Shown here in pieces: positions 41,589 through 51,795 of a DNA stretch of 64,000 bases. Source of the stretch: Aeromicrobium sp. Leaf350 (GTDB lineage: Bacteria; Actinomycetota; Actinomycetes; Propionibacteriales; Nocardioidaceae); contig NZ_CAKASL010000001.1 in the NCBI RefSeq assembly GCF_916858655.1, positions 186,001-250,000 of the forward strand, read 5' to 3'. Each line of letters starts with the position of its first letter. Position 1 is the stretch's first letter. The notes beneath the pieces were generated by a model that was given only the letters and a program-made list of their open reading frames with translations, made no database searches and was not told the origin of the DNA. A program made the translations under genes and the position numbers.

Positions 41589-43463
41589 TCAGCCGAGGCG
41601 GCGGACGACCTCGGCGTTGGTGGCCGAGGAGCCGAGACGCTCGAGCACCGCGGCCACGGCGGCCGAGGACTCCAGGTCGGCGAGCTCGCGGCGCCAGGTG
41701 CGGGCCGCGGCCAGCTCCTCGGGCGCCTGGAGCAGCTCGTCGCGGCGCGTGCCCGAGGCGACCGGGTCGATCGCCGGGAACAGGCGCTTCGCGGCCGCAT
41801 CGCCGACGAGGTGCAGCTCGGTCGTGACCGTGCCCTTGACCTCGCCGAGGATGAGCTCGTCGACGCGCGAGCCGGTCTCGACCAGCGCGGTCGCGATGAT
41901 CGTGAGCGACCCACCGTTCTCGAGGTTGCGCGCAGCGCCGAGGAGACGCTTCGGCGCGAAGAGCGCCGAGGTGTCGATGCCGTCGGTGAGCACCCGACCC
42001 TGGCCGGCGGCGGCCTGGTTGTAGGCCCGACCCAGTCGCGTGATGCCGTCGAGCAGCACGACGACGTCGTGACCCAGCTCGACCAGGCGCTTGGCGCGCT
42101 CGATCGCGAGCTCCGCGACCGTCGTGTGGTCGCCGGCCGGGCGGTCGAAGGTCGAGGAGATGACCTCACCCTTCACGGACCGCTGGAACTCCGTGACCTC
42201 CTCGGGACGCTCGTCGACGAGGACGATCATGAGGTGGCACTCGGGGTTGTTGGCCGTGACCGAGCTGGCGAGGTCGCGCAGGACGCTGGTCTTGCCGGTC
42301 GACGGGGGCGCGACGAGCAGGCCGCGCTGACCCTTGCCGATCGGGGCGAACAGGTCGGCCACACGACCGACGACGTTGGTCGCGTCGGTCTCGAGCTTGA
42401 GCCGCTGCGTCGGGAAGACGGGCGTCAGCGCGTCGAACTCCGAGCGCTGCTTGGCCTCGTCGAGGTTCATGCCGTTGACCGAGTCGACCCGGACCATCGG
42501 GTTGAACTTCTCCTTGCGCTCGCCCTCGCGGGGCTGACGCACCTGGCCGACGACGGCGTCACCGCGACGAAGGCCCCACTTGCGGACCATCGACAGCGAG
42601 ACGTAGACGTCGTTCTCGCTGGGCAGGTAGCCCGTCGTGCGGACGAAGGCGTAGTTGTCGAGGATGTCGACGATGCCGGCGGCGGGCACGAGGACGTCGT
42701 CCTCGGCGACCTGCACGTCACCCTCGGCGCCGCGGCTGCCCCGGCCGCGACCGCGACGGTTGCGACGGCGGCCACCGGCCTCGTCGTCACCCTGGTCCGG
42801 ACCCTGGTCGTTCTGCTGGTTGCGGTCCGGACCCTGGTTCTTGTCCTGGCCCTGGTTGCGGTCCTGCTTGTCCTGGCCCTGGTTGCGGTCCTGGTTCTGG
42901 TTCTTGTCCTGCTGACCGCCACGACCCTTGTCCTGGCCGTCGTTGTTCTGGCGGTCGTTGTTCTGGCGGTTCTGCTGGCCGTTGCCGTTGCCGTTGCCGT
43001 TGCCCTTGTTCTGGCCCTGGTTGCCCCGGCCCCGGTCCTGGCGCCCGTCGTTCTTGGCGCCGTCGTTCTTGGCGCCCTTTTCCTGGCCACCGTCGTTCTT
43101 GGCACCGTCGTTCTTGGCGTCCTTGCGGGTGGCGTCGTTCGCGGACGCGTCGTCGGCCGACGCCTCGGCGGAAGCCTTGCGCGGGCGGTCGGTCTTGGCC
43201 TTGGCCTGCGGAGCGGACTCCTCGGCCTGGGCCGGTGCAGCCTTGGGGGTCTCGCCACGCGCGAGCTTGATCGCGTCGATCAGCGCGCCCTTGCGCATCG
43301 AGCCGGCGCCGTCGATGCCGAGCTCGGCAGCGATCTCCTGCAGCTCGGCGATCACCTTGCCGCCGAGCGCGCCGCCACTGCGGCGGGCCGGACGGGTGGT
43401 GGCGGCCGTGTCGTCAGCCGCGTTGTTCGTGGGCTCGTTCGGAGCCTCGGTCGTGTCAGTCAC
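41589..43463 (-). CDS. rho: Transcription termination factor Rho with long polar N-terminal insert
   Basis: About 624 aa from GTG 43463. An N-terminal Rho_N helix domain (33-68) is followed by about 180 residues of low-complexity Asn/Gln/Asp/Gly/Lys/Arg sequence (KNDGAKNDG and RNQGQDK-like repeats) ending in an Arg/Gly patch GRRRNRRGRGRGSRG. Then come the RNA-binding cold-shock domain (from about 250) and the hexameric ATPase with Walker A APPSTGKTS. An in-frame GTG at 43496 would add 11 residues but lacks a binding site. It follows thrB by 126 nt, a leader with a possible TACGCT -10 at its start. Confidence 0.96.
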   Translation of the reverse strand: MTDTTEAPNEPTNNAADDTAATTRPARRSGGALGGKVIAELQEIAAELGIDGAGSMRKGALIDAIKLARGETPKAAPAQAEESAPQAKAKTDRPRKASAEASADDASANDATRKDAKNDGAKNDGGQEKGAKNDGAKNDGRQDRGRGNQGQNKGNGNGNGNGQQNRQNNDRQNNDGQDKGRGGQQDKNQNQDRNQGQDKQDRNQGQDKNQGPDRNQQNDQGPDQGDDEAGGRRRNRRGRGRGSRGAEGDVQVAEDDVLVPAAGIVDILDNYAFVRTTGYLPSENDVYVSLSMVRKWGLRRGDAVVGQVRQPREGERKEKFNPMVRVDSVNGMNLDEAKQRSEFDALTPVFPTQRLKLETDATNVVGRVADLFAPIGKGQRGLLVAPPSTGKTSVLRDLASSVTANNPECHLMIVLVDERPEEVTEFQRSVKGEVISSTFDRPAGDHTTVAELAIERAKRLVELGHDVVVLLDGITRLGRAYNQAAAGQGRVLTDGIDTSALFAPKRLLGAARNLENGGSLTIIATALVETGSRVDELILGEVKGTVTTELHLVGDAAAKRLFPAIDPVASGTRRDELLQAPEELAAARTWRRELADLESSAAVAAVLERLGSSATNAEVVRRLG

Positions 43464-43589
43464 AGATGAGTTTCCCTCTAGAGGTGGTCTCGCCACGTCC
43501 GCGCGAAAGCGGATCAGAGCAGAACGAGCCTGAATGGTTGTTCTCGTGGCGTGCCGGGGAGTGTCCTCAACTCCGGCTCCGCCAGCGTA

Positions 43590-44462
43590 TCACCGGACGG
43601 TCGCGCCCTCGGCGTCGACGTCGAGGTGGTGCAGGTCCCATCCCGGCGGACAGGCGTCGTCGATGCCGCGCGCGAAGGCGAGGACCGTCGGACCTGCCCC
43701 GGAGATCACGGCCGGGACGCCCTCGACGCGCAGCGACCGCACGAGCTGGTAGGACTCCGGCATCGCGGCGCTGCGGTACGACTGGTGCAACCGGTCCTCG
43801 GTGGCCGAGATCAGGCGCTCCGGCGCGTGCAGGAGCGCGGCCACGAGCAGGGCGGACCGCCCCGCGTTGAACACGGCGTCGCCGTGGGAGACCGTCTCGG
43901 GCAGGAGCCCGCGCGCCTCGGCCGTGGAGACGGCCGTCGGCGGCACGAACACCGTGACCGGCACCTGGCAGTCGAGACGCTGGACCGCTGCAGCGGCGCC
44001 GTCGACCCAGGAGATCGTCAGGCCGCCGAAGAGCGCCGGAGCCACGTTGTCGGGGTGCCCCTCGATGTCGGTGGCCAGCTGGAACAGGGCGGCGTCGTCG
44101 AGACGGTCCTCGCCCTGCACGACGGCGCGGGCCGCGAGCAGACCACCGACGATGGCCGCGGCGCTCGAACCGAGCCCGCGGCCGTGCGGCACGACGTTGC
44201 GGCAGGTCAGACGCAGCCCGGGCGGCTGCTCCCCCAGCAGGTCGAACGCGGCGTGCATCGCCTGCACCACGAGGTGGGTCTCGTCGAGCGGCACCTCGCC
44301 CGCACCGGCGCCGGTCACGTCGATGTGCAGACCGGAGTCGACCGCCTCGACCGTGATCTCGTCGTGCAGACCGAGCGCGAGGCCCAGTGCGTCGAAGCCG
44401 GGACCGAGGTTGGCACTGGTGGCCGGCACCCGTACGGTGACCGGGGTCGAGCGCACGCTCAT
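43590..44462 (-). CDS. thrB: Homoserine kinase
   Basis: A 290-aa GHMP kinase phosphorylating homoserine for threonine synthesis. Motifs: [20 protein letters not shown] near the N-terminus and the ATP loop [18 protein letters not shown]; near the C-terminus [15 protein letters not shown]. Its start overlaps the thrC stop by 4 nt, completing the hom-thrC-thrB operon. Confidence 0.96.
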   Translation of the reverse strand: MSVRSTPVTVRVPATSANLGPGFDALGLALGLHDEITVEAVDSGLHIDVTGAGAGEVPLDETHLVVQAMHAAFDLLGEQPPGLRLTCRNVVPHGRGLGSSAAAIVGGLLAARAVVQGEDRLDDAALFQLATDIEGHPDNVAPALFGGLTISWVDGAAAAVQRLDCQVPVTVFVPPTAVSTAEARGLLPETVSHGDAVFNAGRSALLVAALLHAPERLISATEDRLHQSYRSAAMPESYQLVRSLRVEGVPAVISGAGPTVLAFARGIDDACPPGWDLHHLDVDAEGATVR

Positions 44463-45538
44463 CGCAGTCCCGCGACCTCGGCCGCGGCGTCGACGTCGAC
44501 GTCGATGACGGCGTCGACCAGGTTCTCGCCCTGCGCCTCCAGCCGGTGCGACATCGGCGTGTCGATGTCCTTCAGGCCGTGGCCCGTGACGGTGACCGTG
44601 ATCGTGAGGCCGGGCTCCACCTCGCCCGCCTGCACGGCGGCGAGCAGACCGGCGACACCGGTGGCCGACGCGGGCTCCACGAAGATGCCCTCGCGGGCCC
44701 CCAGCTCACGCTGCGCGGCCAGGATCGCGTCGTCGTCGACCATGTCGATACGGCCGCCCGACTCGTCGCGAGCGTTCTCGGCCAGCGTCCAGGAGGCGGG
44801 GTTGCCGATGCGGATCGCCGTGGCCACGGTGTCGGGCTCCGGCACCACGCGACCCAGGACGATGGGGGCGGCACCGGCGGCCTGGAAGCCCCAGATGCGC
44901 GGGCGGCTCGCCACGACGCCGGCGGCCTCGTACTCGACGAAGCCCTTCCAGTACGCCGTGATGTTGCCGGCGTTGCCGACCGGCAGCACGTGCAGGTCGG
45001 GAGCCTTGCCGAGCACGTCGACGATCTCGAACGACGCGGTCTTCTGGCCCTCGATGCGGATCGGGTTGACCGAGTTCACGAGCGCGACCGGGTACTCCTT
45101 GGCGAGACCGCGCGACAGGTCGAGGCAGTCGTCGAAGTTGCCGCGGACCTGGATGATGTCGGCGCCGTGCATGACGGCCTGCGCCATCTTGCCCGCCGCG
45201 ATGCGGCCGTGCGGCACCAGGACGATCGGCACCAGCCCCGCGCGAGCGGCGTAGGCCGTCATCGAGGCCGAGGTGTTGCCGGTCGAGGCGCACACGACAG
45301 CCTTCGCCCCCTGCGCGACGGCGGCCGAGATGGCTGTGGTCATGCCGCGGTCCTTGAAGGACCCGGTGGGGTTCTGGCCCTCGACCTTGACGAACACGTC
45401 GCCCTGGACGAGCTGCGACAGCCACGCGGAGTGCACGAGCGGCGTGCCGCCCTCACCCAGCGTCTGCGCCTTCACACCGGCGTCGAACGGGAGCCACTCG
45501 CGGTACTCCTCGATCACGCCCCGCCACGGTCGTGCCAT
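44459..45538 (-). CDS. thrC: Threonine synthase
   Basis: A 359-aa PLP enzyme converting O-phosphohomoserine to threonine. The Schiff-base Lys62 is in [10 protein letters not shown], the phosphate loop is [12 protein letters not shown] and the substrate loop is [11 protein letters not shown]. Length and motifs match the short actinobacterial class. Its ATG shares one base with the hom stop (TGATG). Confidence 0.96.
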   Translation of the reverse strand: MARPWRGVIEEYREWLPFDAGVKAQTLGEGGTPLVHSAWLSQLVQGDVFVKVEGQNPTGSFKDRGMTTAISAAVAQGAKAVVCASTGNTSASMTAYAARAGLVPIVLVPHGRIAAGKMAQAVMHGADIIQVRGNFDDCLDLSRGLAKEYPVALVNSVNPIRIEGQKTASFEIVDVLGKAPDLHVLPVGNAGNITAYWKGFVEYEAAGVVASRPRIWGFQAAGAAPIVLGRVVPEPDTVATAIRIGNPASWTLAENARDESGGRIDMVDDDAILAAQRELGAREGIFVEPASATGVAGLLAAVQAGEVEPGLTITVTVTGHGLKDIDTPMSHRLEAQGENLVDAVIDVDVDAAAEVAGLR

Positions 45539-46845
45539 CAGCTGCCTCCCTCGACGCGCATGACCGAGGAGACGGCGCGCACGACGTCGAGTCCTCGCAG
45601 GATCTCGACCGTCGCGGCGAGCGACGCGTCCTCGGCCTCGTGGGTCACGATGACGAGCTGGGCGTCGGAGCCGTGGCCCTCCTGCCGCAGGGTCTTGATC
45701 GAGACGTCGTACCGGGCGAACTCCTGGGCGATGACGGCCAGGACGCCCGCGCGGTCGTCGACCTCGATCACGAGGTGGTACTGCGTGTGGGCACTGCCGA
45801 TCGGCAGCAGCTGCACGTCGGCGTGCGAGGTCTCGCCGGGTCCGTACACGTCGCTCACGCGGTTGCGCGCCGCGGAGACGATGTCGCCCAGCACCGCGCT
45901 GGCCGTGGGGGCACCGCCCGCGCCGGGACCGTAGAACATGAGCTCTCCGGCGGCCTCCGACTCGACGAACACCGCGTTGTACGCGCCACGCACGCTCGCG
46001 AGCGGGTGGCTGAGCGGCACCATCGCGGGGTGCACGCGGGCACCCACGGCGGGGCCGTCCGGGGTGTCGATCTGCTCGCAGATCGCGAGCAGCTTGACGA
46101 CGCTGCCCATCTCGGCGGCCGACTGCACGGCCTCCGCGGTGACCGACGTGATGCCCTCGCAGTGCACGTCGTCGAGGGTCAGGTGCGTGTGGAACGCGAG
46201 GCCGGCGAGCAGCGCAGCCTTGGCGGCGGCGTCGTGGCCCTCGACGTCGGCCGTGGGATCGGCCTCGGCGTAGCCGAGACGCTGGGCCTCGGCGAGCGCC
46301 TCGTCGAAGCTCTGCCCGAGGGTCGTCATCTGGTCGAGGATGTAGTTCGTGGTGCCGTTGACGATGCCCAGCACCCGGCGCACGCGGTCACCCGCGAGCG
46401 ACTCGCGCAGCGGCCGCACGATCGGGATCGCTCCGGCGATCGCCGCCTCGAACGACAGGTCGCGCTGGGCCTTCTCGGCCGCCTCGAAGAGGTCGGCGCC
46501 CTGATCGGCGAGCAGCGCCTTGTTGGCCGTGACGACCGAGGCACCGTGCTCCAGCGCGGCCCGGATCAGGTCGCCGGCCGGCTCGATGCCGCCCACGACC
46601 TCCACGACGATGTCGAGGTCGCCGCGCCGCACCAGGGCGGCGGCGTCATCGGTGAAGATCTCGGCGGGCACGTCCAGGTCGCGCGGCGTGTCGAGGTTGC
46701 GGACGGCGATGCCGACCAGCTCGAGCGGCGCACCGACACGGCGGGCCAGCTCGTCGGCGTCACGGGTCAGACGTCGGGCCACCTCCGTGCCGACGACACC
46801 GCACCCGAGCAGCGCGACGCGAAGGGGACGATCGTGGGCATTCAC
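45538..46845 (-). CDS. hom: Homoserine dehydrogenase
   Basis: A 435-aa NAD(P)-dependent enzyme reducing aspartate semialdehyde. Nucleotide-binding GCGVVG is at 14-19 ([17 protein letters not shown]), the catalytic domain contains [14 protein letters not shown] and [18 protein letters not shown], and the C-terminal 80 residues form an ACT domain ([20 protein letters not shown]) for threonine feedback. The start is GTG 46845; an ATG 4 nt later is out of frame. TAGGCT ends 7 nt before the GTG. Confidence 0.96.
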   Translation of the reverse strand: MNAHDRPLRVALLGCGVVGTEVARRLTRDADELARRVGAPLELVGIAVRNLDTPRDLDVPAEIFTDDAAALVRRGDLDIVVEVVGGIEPAGDLIRAALEHGASVVTANKALLADQGADLFEAAEKAQRDLSFEAAIAGAIPIVRPLRESLAGDRVRRVLGIVNGTTNYILDQMTTLGQSFDEALAEAQRLGYAEADPTADVEGHDAAAKAALLAGLAFHTHLTLDDVHCEGITSVTAEAVQSAAEMGSVVKLLAICEQIDTPDGPAVGARVHPAMVPLSHPLASVRGAYNAVFVESEAAGELMFYGPGAGGAPTASAVLGDIVSAARNRVSDVYGPGETSHADVQLLPIGSAHTQYHLVIEVDDRAGVLAVIAQEFARYDVSIKTLRQEGHGSDAQLVIVTHEAEDASLAATVEILRGLDVVRAVSSVMRVEGGS

Positions 46846-46959
46846 GGGGGTCAGCCTATCGGCGGCACTGGCAGGCCGACGAGCCGCGCCACGTACCGAA
46901 CCGGCGTCCCGCTCGTTGTAGCATCGGCCGACCTGACGACGGCCGCGAGAGGAACACCC

Positions 46960-47499
46960 ATGGCACTCGAGTCCTGGAGCCGTCTGCGTCGGTGGGCGCG
47001 TCGCCGCCGCAAGCCCCTGACGATCGGGGGCACCGCGCTCGTCGCGATGGCCCTGGCGGGCTGGCTGATCTACGACGCGGCCACCGAGCCGATCGTCGGC
47101 AGCGAGCGCGCCGATCCGTCGAGCACGATCGGTGCTCCCGGCGGGGCGTCGGACTTCGCCCAGCAGCTGGACGTCAACGCGGCCGGACCCGGAGGGCGCA
47201 CGGGGCCCGCGATCGCGACGGGCGAGGGCACCCACACCGTCACGCTCACGATCACGACGGACGTCGCGTTCACCGCCGCGGCCTACCTCGTCATCGACGG
47301 TCGTGAGGTCGAGCTGCCCCCGGGCAAGAAGACCACCACCCAGACGTTCACGGTCAAGGGCAAGTCGCCGCTCATGGTCGCTGCCGCGCAGGCGGGCGAG
47401 AAGTCTCAGAACATCGAGTGCCACACCGACGTCAACGGCCGCCGGGTCGACAGCTTCCAGGCCACGGGGGGCTACGGCTTCGTCGTCTGCTTCGCCTGA
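46960..47499 (+). CDS. MmpS-like membrane-anchored beta-sandwich protein
   Basis: A 179-aa protein, the only plus-strand gene between hom and lysA. It has a basic N-terminus, one membrane segment (IGGTALVAMALAGWLIY), a Gly/Asp/Pro linker and a C-terminal domain (THTVTLTITTDVAFTAAAYL). This ends in a Cys-containing pattern (SQNIECHTDVNGRRVDSF, then FVVCFA), resembling mycobacterial MmpS proteins, which pair with MmpL exporters. GAGAGGAA precedes the ATG. No mmpL is present, so the family name rests on the domain pattern alone. Confidence 0.6.
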   Translation: MALESWSRLRRWARRRRKPLTIGGTALVAMALAGWLIYDAATEPIVGSERADPSSTIGAPGGASDFAQQLDVNAAGPGGRTGPAIATGEGTHTVTLTITTDVAFTAAAYLVIDGREVELPPGKKTTTQTFTVKGKSPLMVAAAQAGEKSQNIECHTDVNGRRVDSFQATGGYGFVVCFA

Positions 47500-47501
47500 T
47501 C

Positions 47502-47546
47502 CAGCGCGGTCAGGCCCAGCACGGTCAGGCCCAGCCTGGTCAGACG
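47502..47546. repeat. Three tandem 15-bp units at the convergent gene ends
   Basis: CAGCGCGGTCAGGCC, CAGCACGGTCAGGCC and CAGCCTGGTCAGACG lie head to tail from 47502 to 47546, between the MmpS-like stop and the lysA stop. The last unit overlaps the lysA stop. Probably slippage products; no function seen. Confidence 0.6.
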
Positions 47547-48934
47547 ACGTCGAGGGCGAGCAGGTCGTCCTCGGTCTCGCGGCGCACCACGAGCCGGGCC
47601 TCGCCCGCACGCACGGCGACCACGGCCGGTCGCGGCACGTGGTTGTAGTTGCTCGCGAGCGAGCGGCAGTAGGCGCCGGTGCCGGGCACCGCGAGGAGGT
47701 CGCCCGGGCCCAGGTCGGACGGCAGGTACTCGTCCTTGACCACGATGTCGCCCGACTCGCAGTGCTTGCCGACGACGCGGCTCAGCACGCCGGCGGCCTC
47801 CGACGACCGCGAGGCGAGCGTGGCGGAGTAGTCGGCGCTGTAGAGGGCGGCCCGGATGTTGTCGCTCATGCCGCCGTCGACCGCGACGTACCGGCGCGAG
47901 GCGCCGCCGTCGAGCGCGACCTCCTTGGTGGTGCCCACGGTGTACAGCGTGAACGTGGAGGGACCCACGATGGCCCGCCCGGGCTCGATCGAGAGCTTGG
48001 GCACACCGATGTCGAGGGCGTGGCACTCGTCGTCGACGATCTTGGTGATCTCGCGGGCGAGGTCGTCGGGGGCCCGCGGGTCGTCCTGCGTCGTGTAGGC
48101 GATGCCGAAGCCGCCGCCCAGGTCGAGGTCGGGCATCGTGACACCGAGCTCGCGCTCGACCTCGGCGTGCAGCCGCAGCACGCGGCGCGCGGCGACCTCG
48201 AAGCCGTCGGTCACGAAGATCTGCGAGCCGATGTGCGAGTGCAGGCCGCACAGCTGCAGTCCCGTGGCGCTCGTGATGCGCCGGACCGCCTCGAGGGCCT
48301 GGCCACCGGCGATCGAGAAGCCGAACTTCTGGTCCTCGTGCGACGTGGAGATGTACTCGTGGGTGTGGGCCTCGACGCCGGCGGTGACACGCACCATGAC
48401 CTTGGCGGTGGCGCCGAGCTCGGTCACGAGGCTTGCGAGCCGGTCGATCTCGTCGAAGGAGTCGACGATGATGCGACCCACGCCCAGCTCGATCGCCCGG
48501 CGCAGCTCGGCCTCGGACTTGTTGTTGCCGTGGAACGCGATGCGCGACGGCGGGAACTCCGCCTTGAGCGCGACCGCGAGCTCGCCGCCCGTGCAGACGT
48601 CGAGGTTGAGCCCCTCCTCGGCGACCCAGCGGGCCGTGGCGACGCAGAGGAACGCCTTGCCGGCGTAGAACACGTCGGCGTCGGAGAACGCGTCGCGGAA
48701 GGCGCGTGCGCGGTGCCGGAAGTCGTCCTCGTCGACGACGTAGAGCGGTGTGCCGTACTCCTCGGCGAGCTCGGGAGCGGACTCCCCCGCCACCGTGAGC
48801 ACGCCGTCGGCCTTGGCCGCGTTGCGCGACCACAGGTGCTCGACGAGCTCGTTGACGTCGTCGGGACGGTGCAGCCAGGCGGGGCCGCGGTGTCCGGCCT
48901 GGCCGTGCAGGGCGCCTGCCTCGTGGGAACGCAT
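47540..48934 (-). CDS. lysA: Diaminopimelate decarboxylase
   Basis: A 464-aa PLP enzyme making lysine from meso-diaminopimelate. Schiff-base Lys93 in DVFYAGKAFLC, LCGLHSHIGSQI, DLGGGFGIAYT, EPGRAIVGPSTF and the dimer-active CESGD and GAYCRSLASNYN motifs are intact. ATG 48934 lies 2 nt after the argS stop; a GTG at 48940 overlapping that stop (GTGA) is an equally good start and adds two residues. Together with dapD at 59 kb it covers part of lysine synthesis. Confidence 0.96.
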   Translation of the reverse strand: MRSHEAGALHGQAGHRGPAWLHRPDDVNELVEHLWSRNAAKADGVLTVAGESAPELAEEYGTPLYVVDEDDFRHRARAFRDAFSDADVFYAGKAFLCVATARWVAEEGLNLDVCTGGELAVALKAEFPPSRIAFHGNNKSEAELRRAIELGVGRIIVDSFDEIDRLASLVTELGATAKVMVRVTAGVEAHTHEYISTSHEDQKFGFSIAGGQALEAVRRITSATGLQLCGLHSHIGSQIFVTDGFEVAARRVLRLHAEVERELGVTMPDLDLGGGFGIAYTTQDDPRAPDDLAREITKIVDDECHALDIGVPKLSIEPGRAIVGPSTFTLYTVGTTKEVALDGGASRRYVAVDGGMSDNIRAALYSADYSATLASRSSEAAGVLSRVVGKHCESGDIVVKDEYLPSDLGPGDLLAVPGTGAYCRSLASNYNHVPRPAVVAVRAGEARLVVRRETEDDLLALDVV

Positions 48935-48936
48935 GG

Positions 48937-50601
48937 TCACATCCTGTCGGGAGCGCTGACGCCGAGCAGACCCAGGCCGTTCGCGACCACCTGGCGGGTG
49001 GCGGCCACGAGCACCAGACGCGTGCGGTGCACGTCGCTGACCTCCTCGTCGCCACGCGGGAGGACCCGGCACTCGTCGTAGAACTTGTGGAACGCCGAGG
49101 CCGTCGCCTCGAGGTAACGGGCGACCCGGTGCGGCTCGCGCAGCTCGGCCGCGCGGGCGACGAGCCGCGGGAACTCGGCGAGGGCGCGCAGCAGGTCACC
49201 CTCCTGGTCGGTCGCGAGCAGGCCGGGCTGGAAGCCCTCGACGTCGACCACGACGCCCAGGTCGGCGGCGTTGCGCAGGATCGACGAGAGCCGGGCGTGC
49301 GCGTACTGCACGTAGTAGACGGGGTTGTCGCTCGTGCTGCTCGACCACAGGTCGAGGTCCAGGTCGATCGAGGAGTCGGTCGAGTACCGGGCCAGGGCGT
49401 ACCGGGCCGCGTCGACGCCGATCGCCTCCACGAGGTCCTCGAGGGTGATGACCGTGCCCGCCCGCTTGCTCATGCGCACGGGCTGCCCGTCGCGGACGAG
49501 GTTGACCAGCTGGCCGATCAAGATCTCGAGGTTCACGCCCGGCTCGTCGCCGAACGCCGCGCACATCGCCATCATCCGCGACACGTAGCCGTGGTGGTCG
49601 GCGCCCAGCATGATGATCGCGCGGTCGAAGCCCCGCTCACGCTTGTCGAGGTAGTAGGCCAGGTCTCCCGAGATGTAGGCGGGCTGGCCGTCGGACTTCA
49701 CGACGACCCGGTCCTTGTCGTCGCCGTAGTCGGAGGTGCGCAGCCAGCGCGCGCCGTCCTGCTCGTACATCTTGCCGAGGTCGTCGAGGCGGGTGATCGC
49801 CCGGTCGACAGCGCCGGACTCGTGCAGGTCGTTCTCGTGGAAGTACACGTCGAAGTCGACGCCGAAGTCGTGCAGGCTCTGCTTGATCTCGGTGAACATG
49901 AGCTCGACGCCCTCGGCGCGGAACACCTCGGACGCCTCCTCACCGGGCAGGTCGGCAGCACCGGGGTGCGCAGCGAGCACCTGGGCGGCGATGTCGTGGA
50001 TGTACTGACCGCCGTAGCCGTCCTCGGGCGCGTCCTCGCCGCGGGCCGCCGCGAGCAGCGACCGGGCGAAGCGGTCGATCTGCACGCCGTGGTCGTTGAA
50101 GTAGTACTCGCGCGTCACGTCGGCACCGACGAACGAGAGCAGGCGACCGAGCGAGTCGCCCACCGCAGCCCAGCGGACTCCACCGATGTGGATCGGTCCG
50201 GTCGGGTTGGCGCTGACGAACTCGAGGTTCACCCGCTGGCCCGCGTAGACGTCGCCGCGGCCGTAGTCGGCTCCCGCGGCGAGCACGTCGACGGCGAGGC
50301 CACCCTGCGCACCGGCCTCGACGCGCAGGTTGAGGAAGCCCGGGCCCGCGATCTCGGCCGAGGCGATGCCCTCGTGCTCGGCGAGCAGACCGGCCAGGTC
50401 CTGGGCGAGGTCGCGCGGCGGCCGACCGGCCTTCTTGCCGAGCTGCAGGGCGATGTTCGTGGCGTAGTCGCCGTGCTCCTTGACCTTCGGACGCTCCACG
50501 ACGACGTGGGTCGGGAGCGGGTCCGGCAGGCTCAGGCGCCCGTCGTCCGCCAGGCGGCCGAGGGCGGACACGATCACGTCACTGAGCTGGTCGGGAGTCA
50601 C
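48937..50601 (-). CDS. argS: Arginyl-tRNA synthetase
   Basis: A 554-aa class I synthetase. The HIGH signature reads HIGG (138-141) in [15 protein letters not shown], which I believe is usual for the actinobacterial form. The second signature is [12 protein letters not shown], and the anticodon-binding domain ends [13 protein letters not shown] 50601 starts [14 protein letters not shown]. It is the first gene of the argS-lysA pair and lies 9 nt after the response regulator's stop. Confidence 0.97.
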   Translation of the reverse strand: MTPDQLSDVIVSALGRLADDGRLSLPDPLPTHVVVERPKVKEHGDYATNIALQLGKKAGRPPRDLAQDLAGLLAEHEGIASAEIAGPGFLNLRVEAGAQGGLAVDVLAAGADYGRGDVYAGQRVNLEFVSANPTGPIHIGGVRWAAVGDSLGRLLSFVGADVTREYYFNDHGVQIDRFARSLLAAARGEDAPEDGYGGQYIHDIAAQVLAAHPGAADLPGEEASEVFRAEGVELMFTEIKQSLHDFGVDFDVYFHENDLHESGAVDRAITRLDDLGKMYEQDGARWLRTSDYGDDKDRVVVKSDGQPAYISGDLAYYLDKRERGFDRAIIMLGADHHGYVSRMMAMCAAFGDEPGVNLEILIGQLVNLVRDGQPVRMSKRAGTVITLEDLVEAIGVDAARYALARYSTDSSIDLDLDLWSSSTSDNPVYYVQYAHARLSSILRNAADLGVVVDVEGFQPGLLATDQEGDLLRALAEFPRLVARAAELREPHRVARYLEATASAFHKFYDECRVLPRGDEEVSDVHRTRLVLVAATRQVVANGLGLLGVSAPDRM

Positions 50602-50610
50602 CCGCGGAGT

Positions 50611-51018
50611 CTATCGACGCCCACTCTCGACCAGCTCCGCCACGGTCGCCACGAGATGGTCGGGGTCGAAGGGCTTCACGACGTACGCGTCGACCCCCAC
50701 GTCCCAGCCCCGTTGGACCGACGTGGGATGACCCTGGGTCGTGACCATGACGACCACGAGGTCGCGCAGGGCGGGGTCGGCCCGGATGGCCTGCGTCGCC
50801 GAGATGCCGTCCATCCGCGGCATCATGACGTCGATCGTGACCGCGTCCGGGAGGGACTCGGCCGCACGCAGCACCTCGAGGGCGTCGACACCGTCGACCG
50901 CCTCCTCGACCTCGAAGCCCGCGAGCTCGAGGTTCATGCGGATCAGGAAGCGGATCGATGCCGTGTCGTCGACCACCAGCACCCGACGACCGCTCCCCAC
51001 GCCCGTGTTCTCCTCCAC
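50611..51018 (-). CDS. Single-domain response regulator (CheY-like)
   Basis: About 135 aa, only a receiver domain: acidic pair D17/D18 (VLVVDDTAS), phospho-acceptor D63 (TIDVMMPRMDG), Thr93 (VMVTTQG) and Lys115 (VVKPFDPDH). There is no output domain, so it acts by protein contact or in a phosphorelay. GTG 51018 is 7 nt after TACCGT (leaderless position). GTG 51000 has GGAGGAG about 10 nt upstream and would give a protein six residues shorter; both remain possible. No histidine kinase is adjacent. Confidence 0.88.
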   Translation of the reverse strand: MEENTGVGSGRRVLVVDDTASIRFLIRMNLELAGFEVEEAVDGVDALEVLRAAESLPDAVTIDVMMPRMDGISATQAIRADPALRDLVVVMVTTQGHPTSVQRGWDVGVDAYVVKPFDPDHLVATVAELVESGRR

Positions 51019-51092
51019 CTGATCCACGGTATCCGCGGTCCGGTAGGCTCGGCGCGGAAACGGACGGTCCGGCCTCAAGCGCCGGACCCCGG

Positions 51093-51164
51093 GCCCCCGT
51101 AGCTCAGGGGATAGAGCGCCGCCCTCCGGAGGCGGAAGCGCAGGTTCGAATCCTGCCGGGGGTA
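51093..51164 (+). tRNA. tRNA-Arg (anticodon CCG)
   Basis: A 72-nt cloverleaf. Acceptor GCCCCCG pairs with CGGGGGT; the D arm is GCTC/GAGC. The anticodon arm CCGCC/GGCGG has loop CTCCGGA (anticodon CCG, codon CGG) and the T arm GCAGG/CCTGC has TTCGAAT. Discriminator A at 51164; CCA is not encoded. The first acceptor pair is G-U. It is divergent from the response regulator. Confidence 0.96.
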
Positions 51165-51266
51165 CTCGTCGGACCCGGACCCGTGCGGTCCGGGTTCTTC
51201 CACGTCCGGACGTGGTGGGGACCGCTCCCCCGGGTCCACGCCGGCCGGCACTCGTACCGTCGCAGG

Positions 51267-51770
51267 ATGAGCACCTCGCGCCCGCTGCCTTCGCCTCCCC
51301 TGGCGACGCGACACTCACGTGGGCCGCTCGTGGCGCTGATCGGCGGCCTCGTCCTCGTGCTCGCCGGCACGGGCGCCGCCGTGGTCATGTCCGTGACCTC
51401 GACGCCGCCCGGTTCAGCCACGCCCGAGGAGGCGCTCCGGGCCTACCTCACCGCCGACGCGACCCACGACTGCGAGGAGCTCGTGAGGCACCCCATCGCC
51501 GGGTACGCCGACCTGGACGAGTGCGAGGAGGCCGAGGCCGAGCACCGCGAGGAGGACCTGGACCACGACATCGACCCCGACAGCCGCGTCGCCGACTTCG
51601 AGGTCATGGACGTCGACGACGAGGGTGACGTCGTCACGTTCTCCATCGACTACGAGGAGTCCTACCTCGAGGACGGCGAGACCCAGTACTCCGGCAACTT
51701 CCGGGGCTACGAGGTCGTGCAGGACGACGACGGCACCTGGGCGGTCACCGAGCTGACCTTTGAGGACTGA
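51267..51770 (+). CDS. Secreted/membrane-anchored NTF2-like acidic protein
   Basis: A 167-aa protein with one N-terminal membrane segment (LVALIGGLVLVLAGTGAAVV) and an exported domain that opens TPEEALRAYLTADATHDCEE. It has two cysteines and ends DDDGTWAVTELTFED, a layout like DUF4878/NTF2-like lumenal domains. It is strongly acidic. TACCGT (51255-51260) is 6 nt before the ATG, so leaderless. Function unknown. Confidence 0.72.
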   Translation: MSTSRPLPSPPLATRHSRGPLVALIGGLVLVLAGTGAAVVMSVTSTPPGSATPEEALRAYLTADATHDCEELVRHPIAGYADLDECEEAEAEHREEDLDHDIDPDSRVADFEVMDVDDEGDVVTFSIDYEESYLEDGETQYSGNFRGYEVVQDDDGTWAVTELTFED

Positions 51771-51795
51771 GCCCGGTCGTGGGTACTCCCCCGGC

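Noticed and set aside
42730..43140. Repeat-rich stretch that might suggest a CRISPR or tandem array
   Set aside because: It is the coding sequence of the Rho low-complexity insert; units vary in length and there are no spacers.
46839..46841. ATG near the hom start as an alternative start codon
   Set aside because: It is out of frame with the homoserine dehydrogenase sequence; GTG 46845 is in frame.
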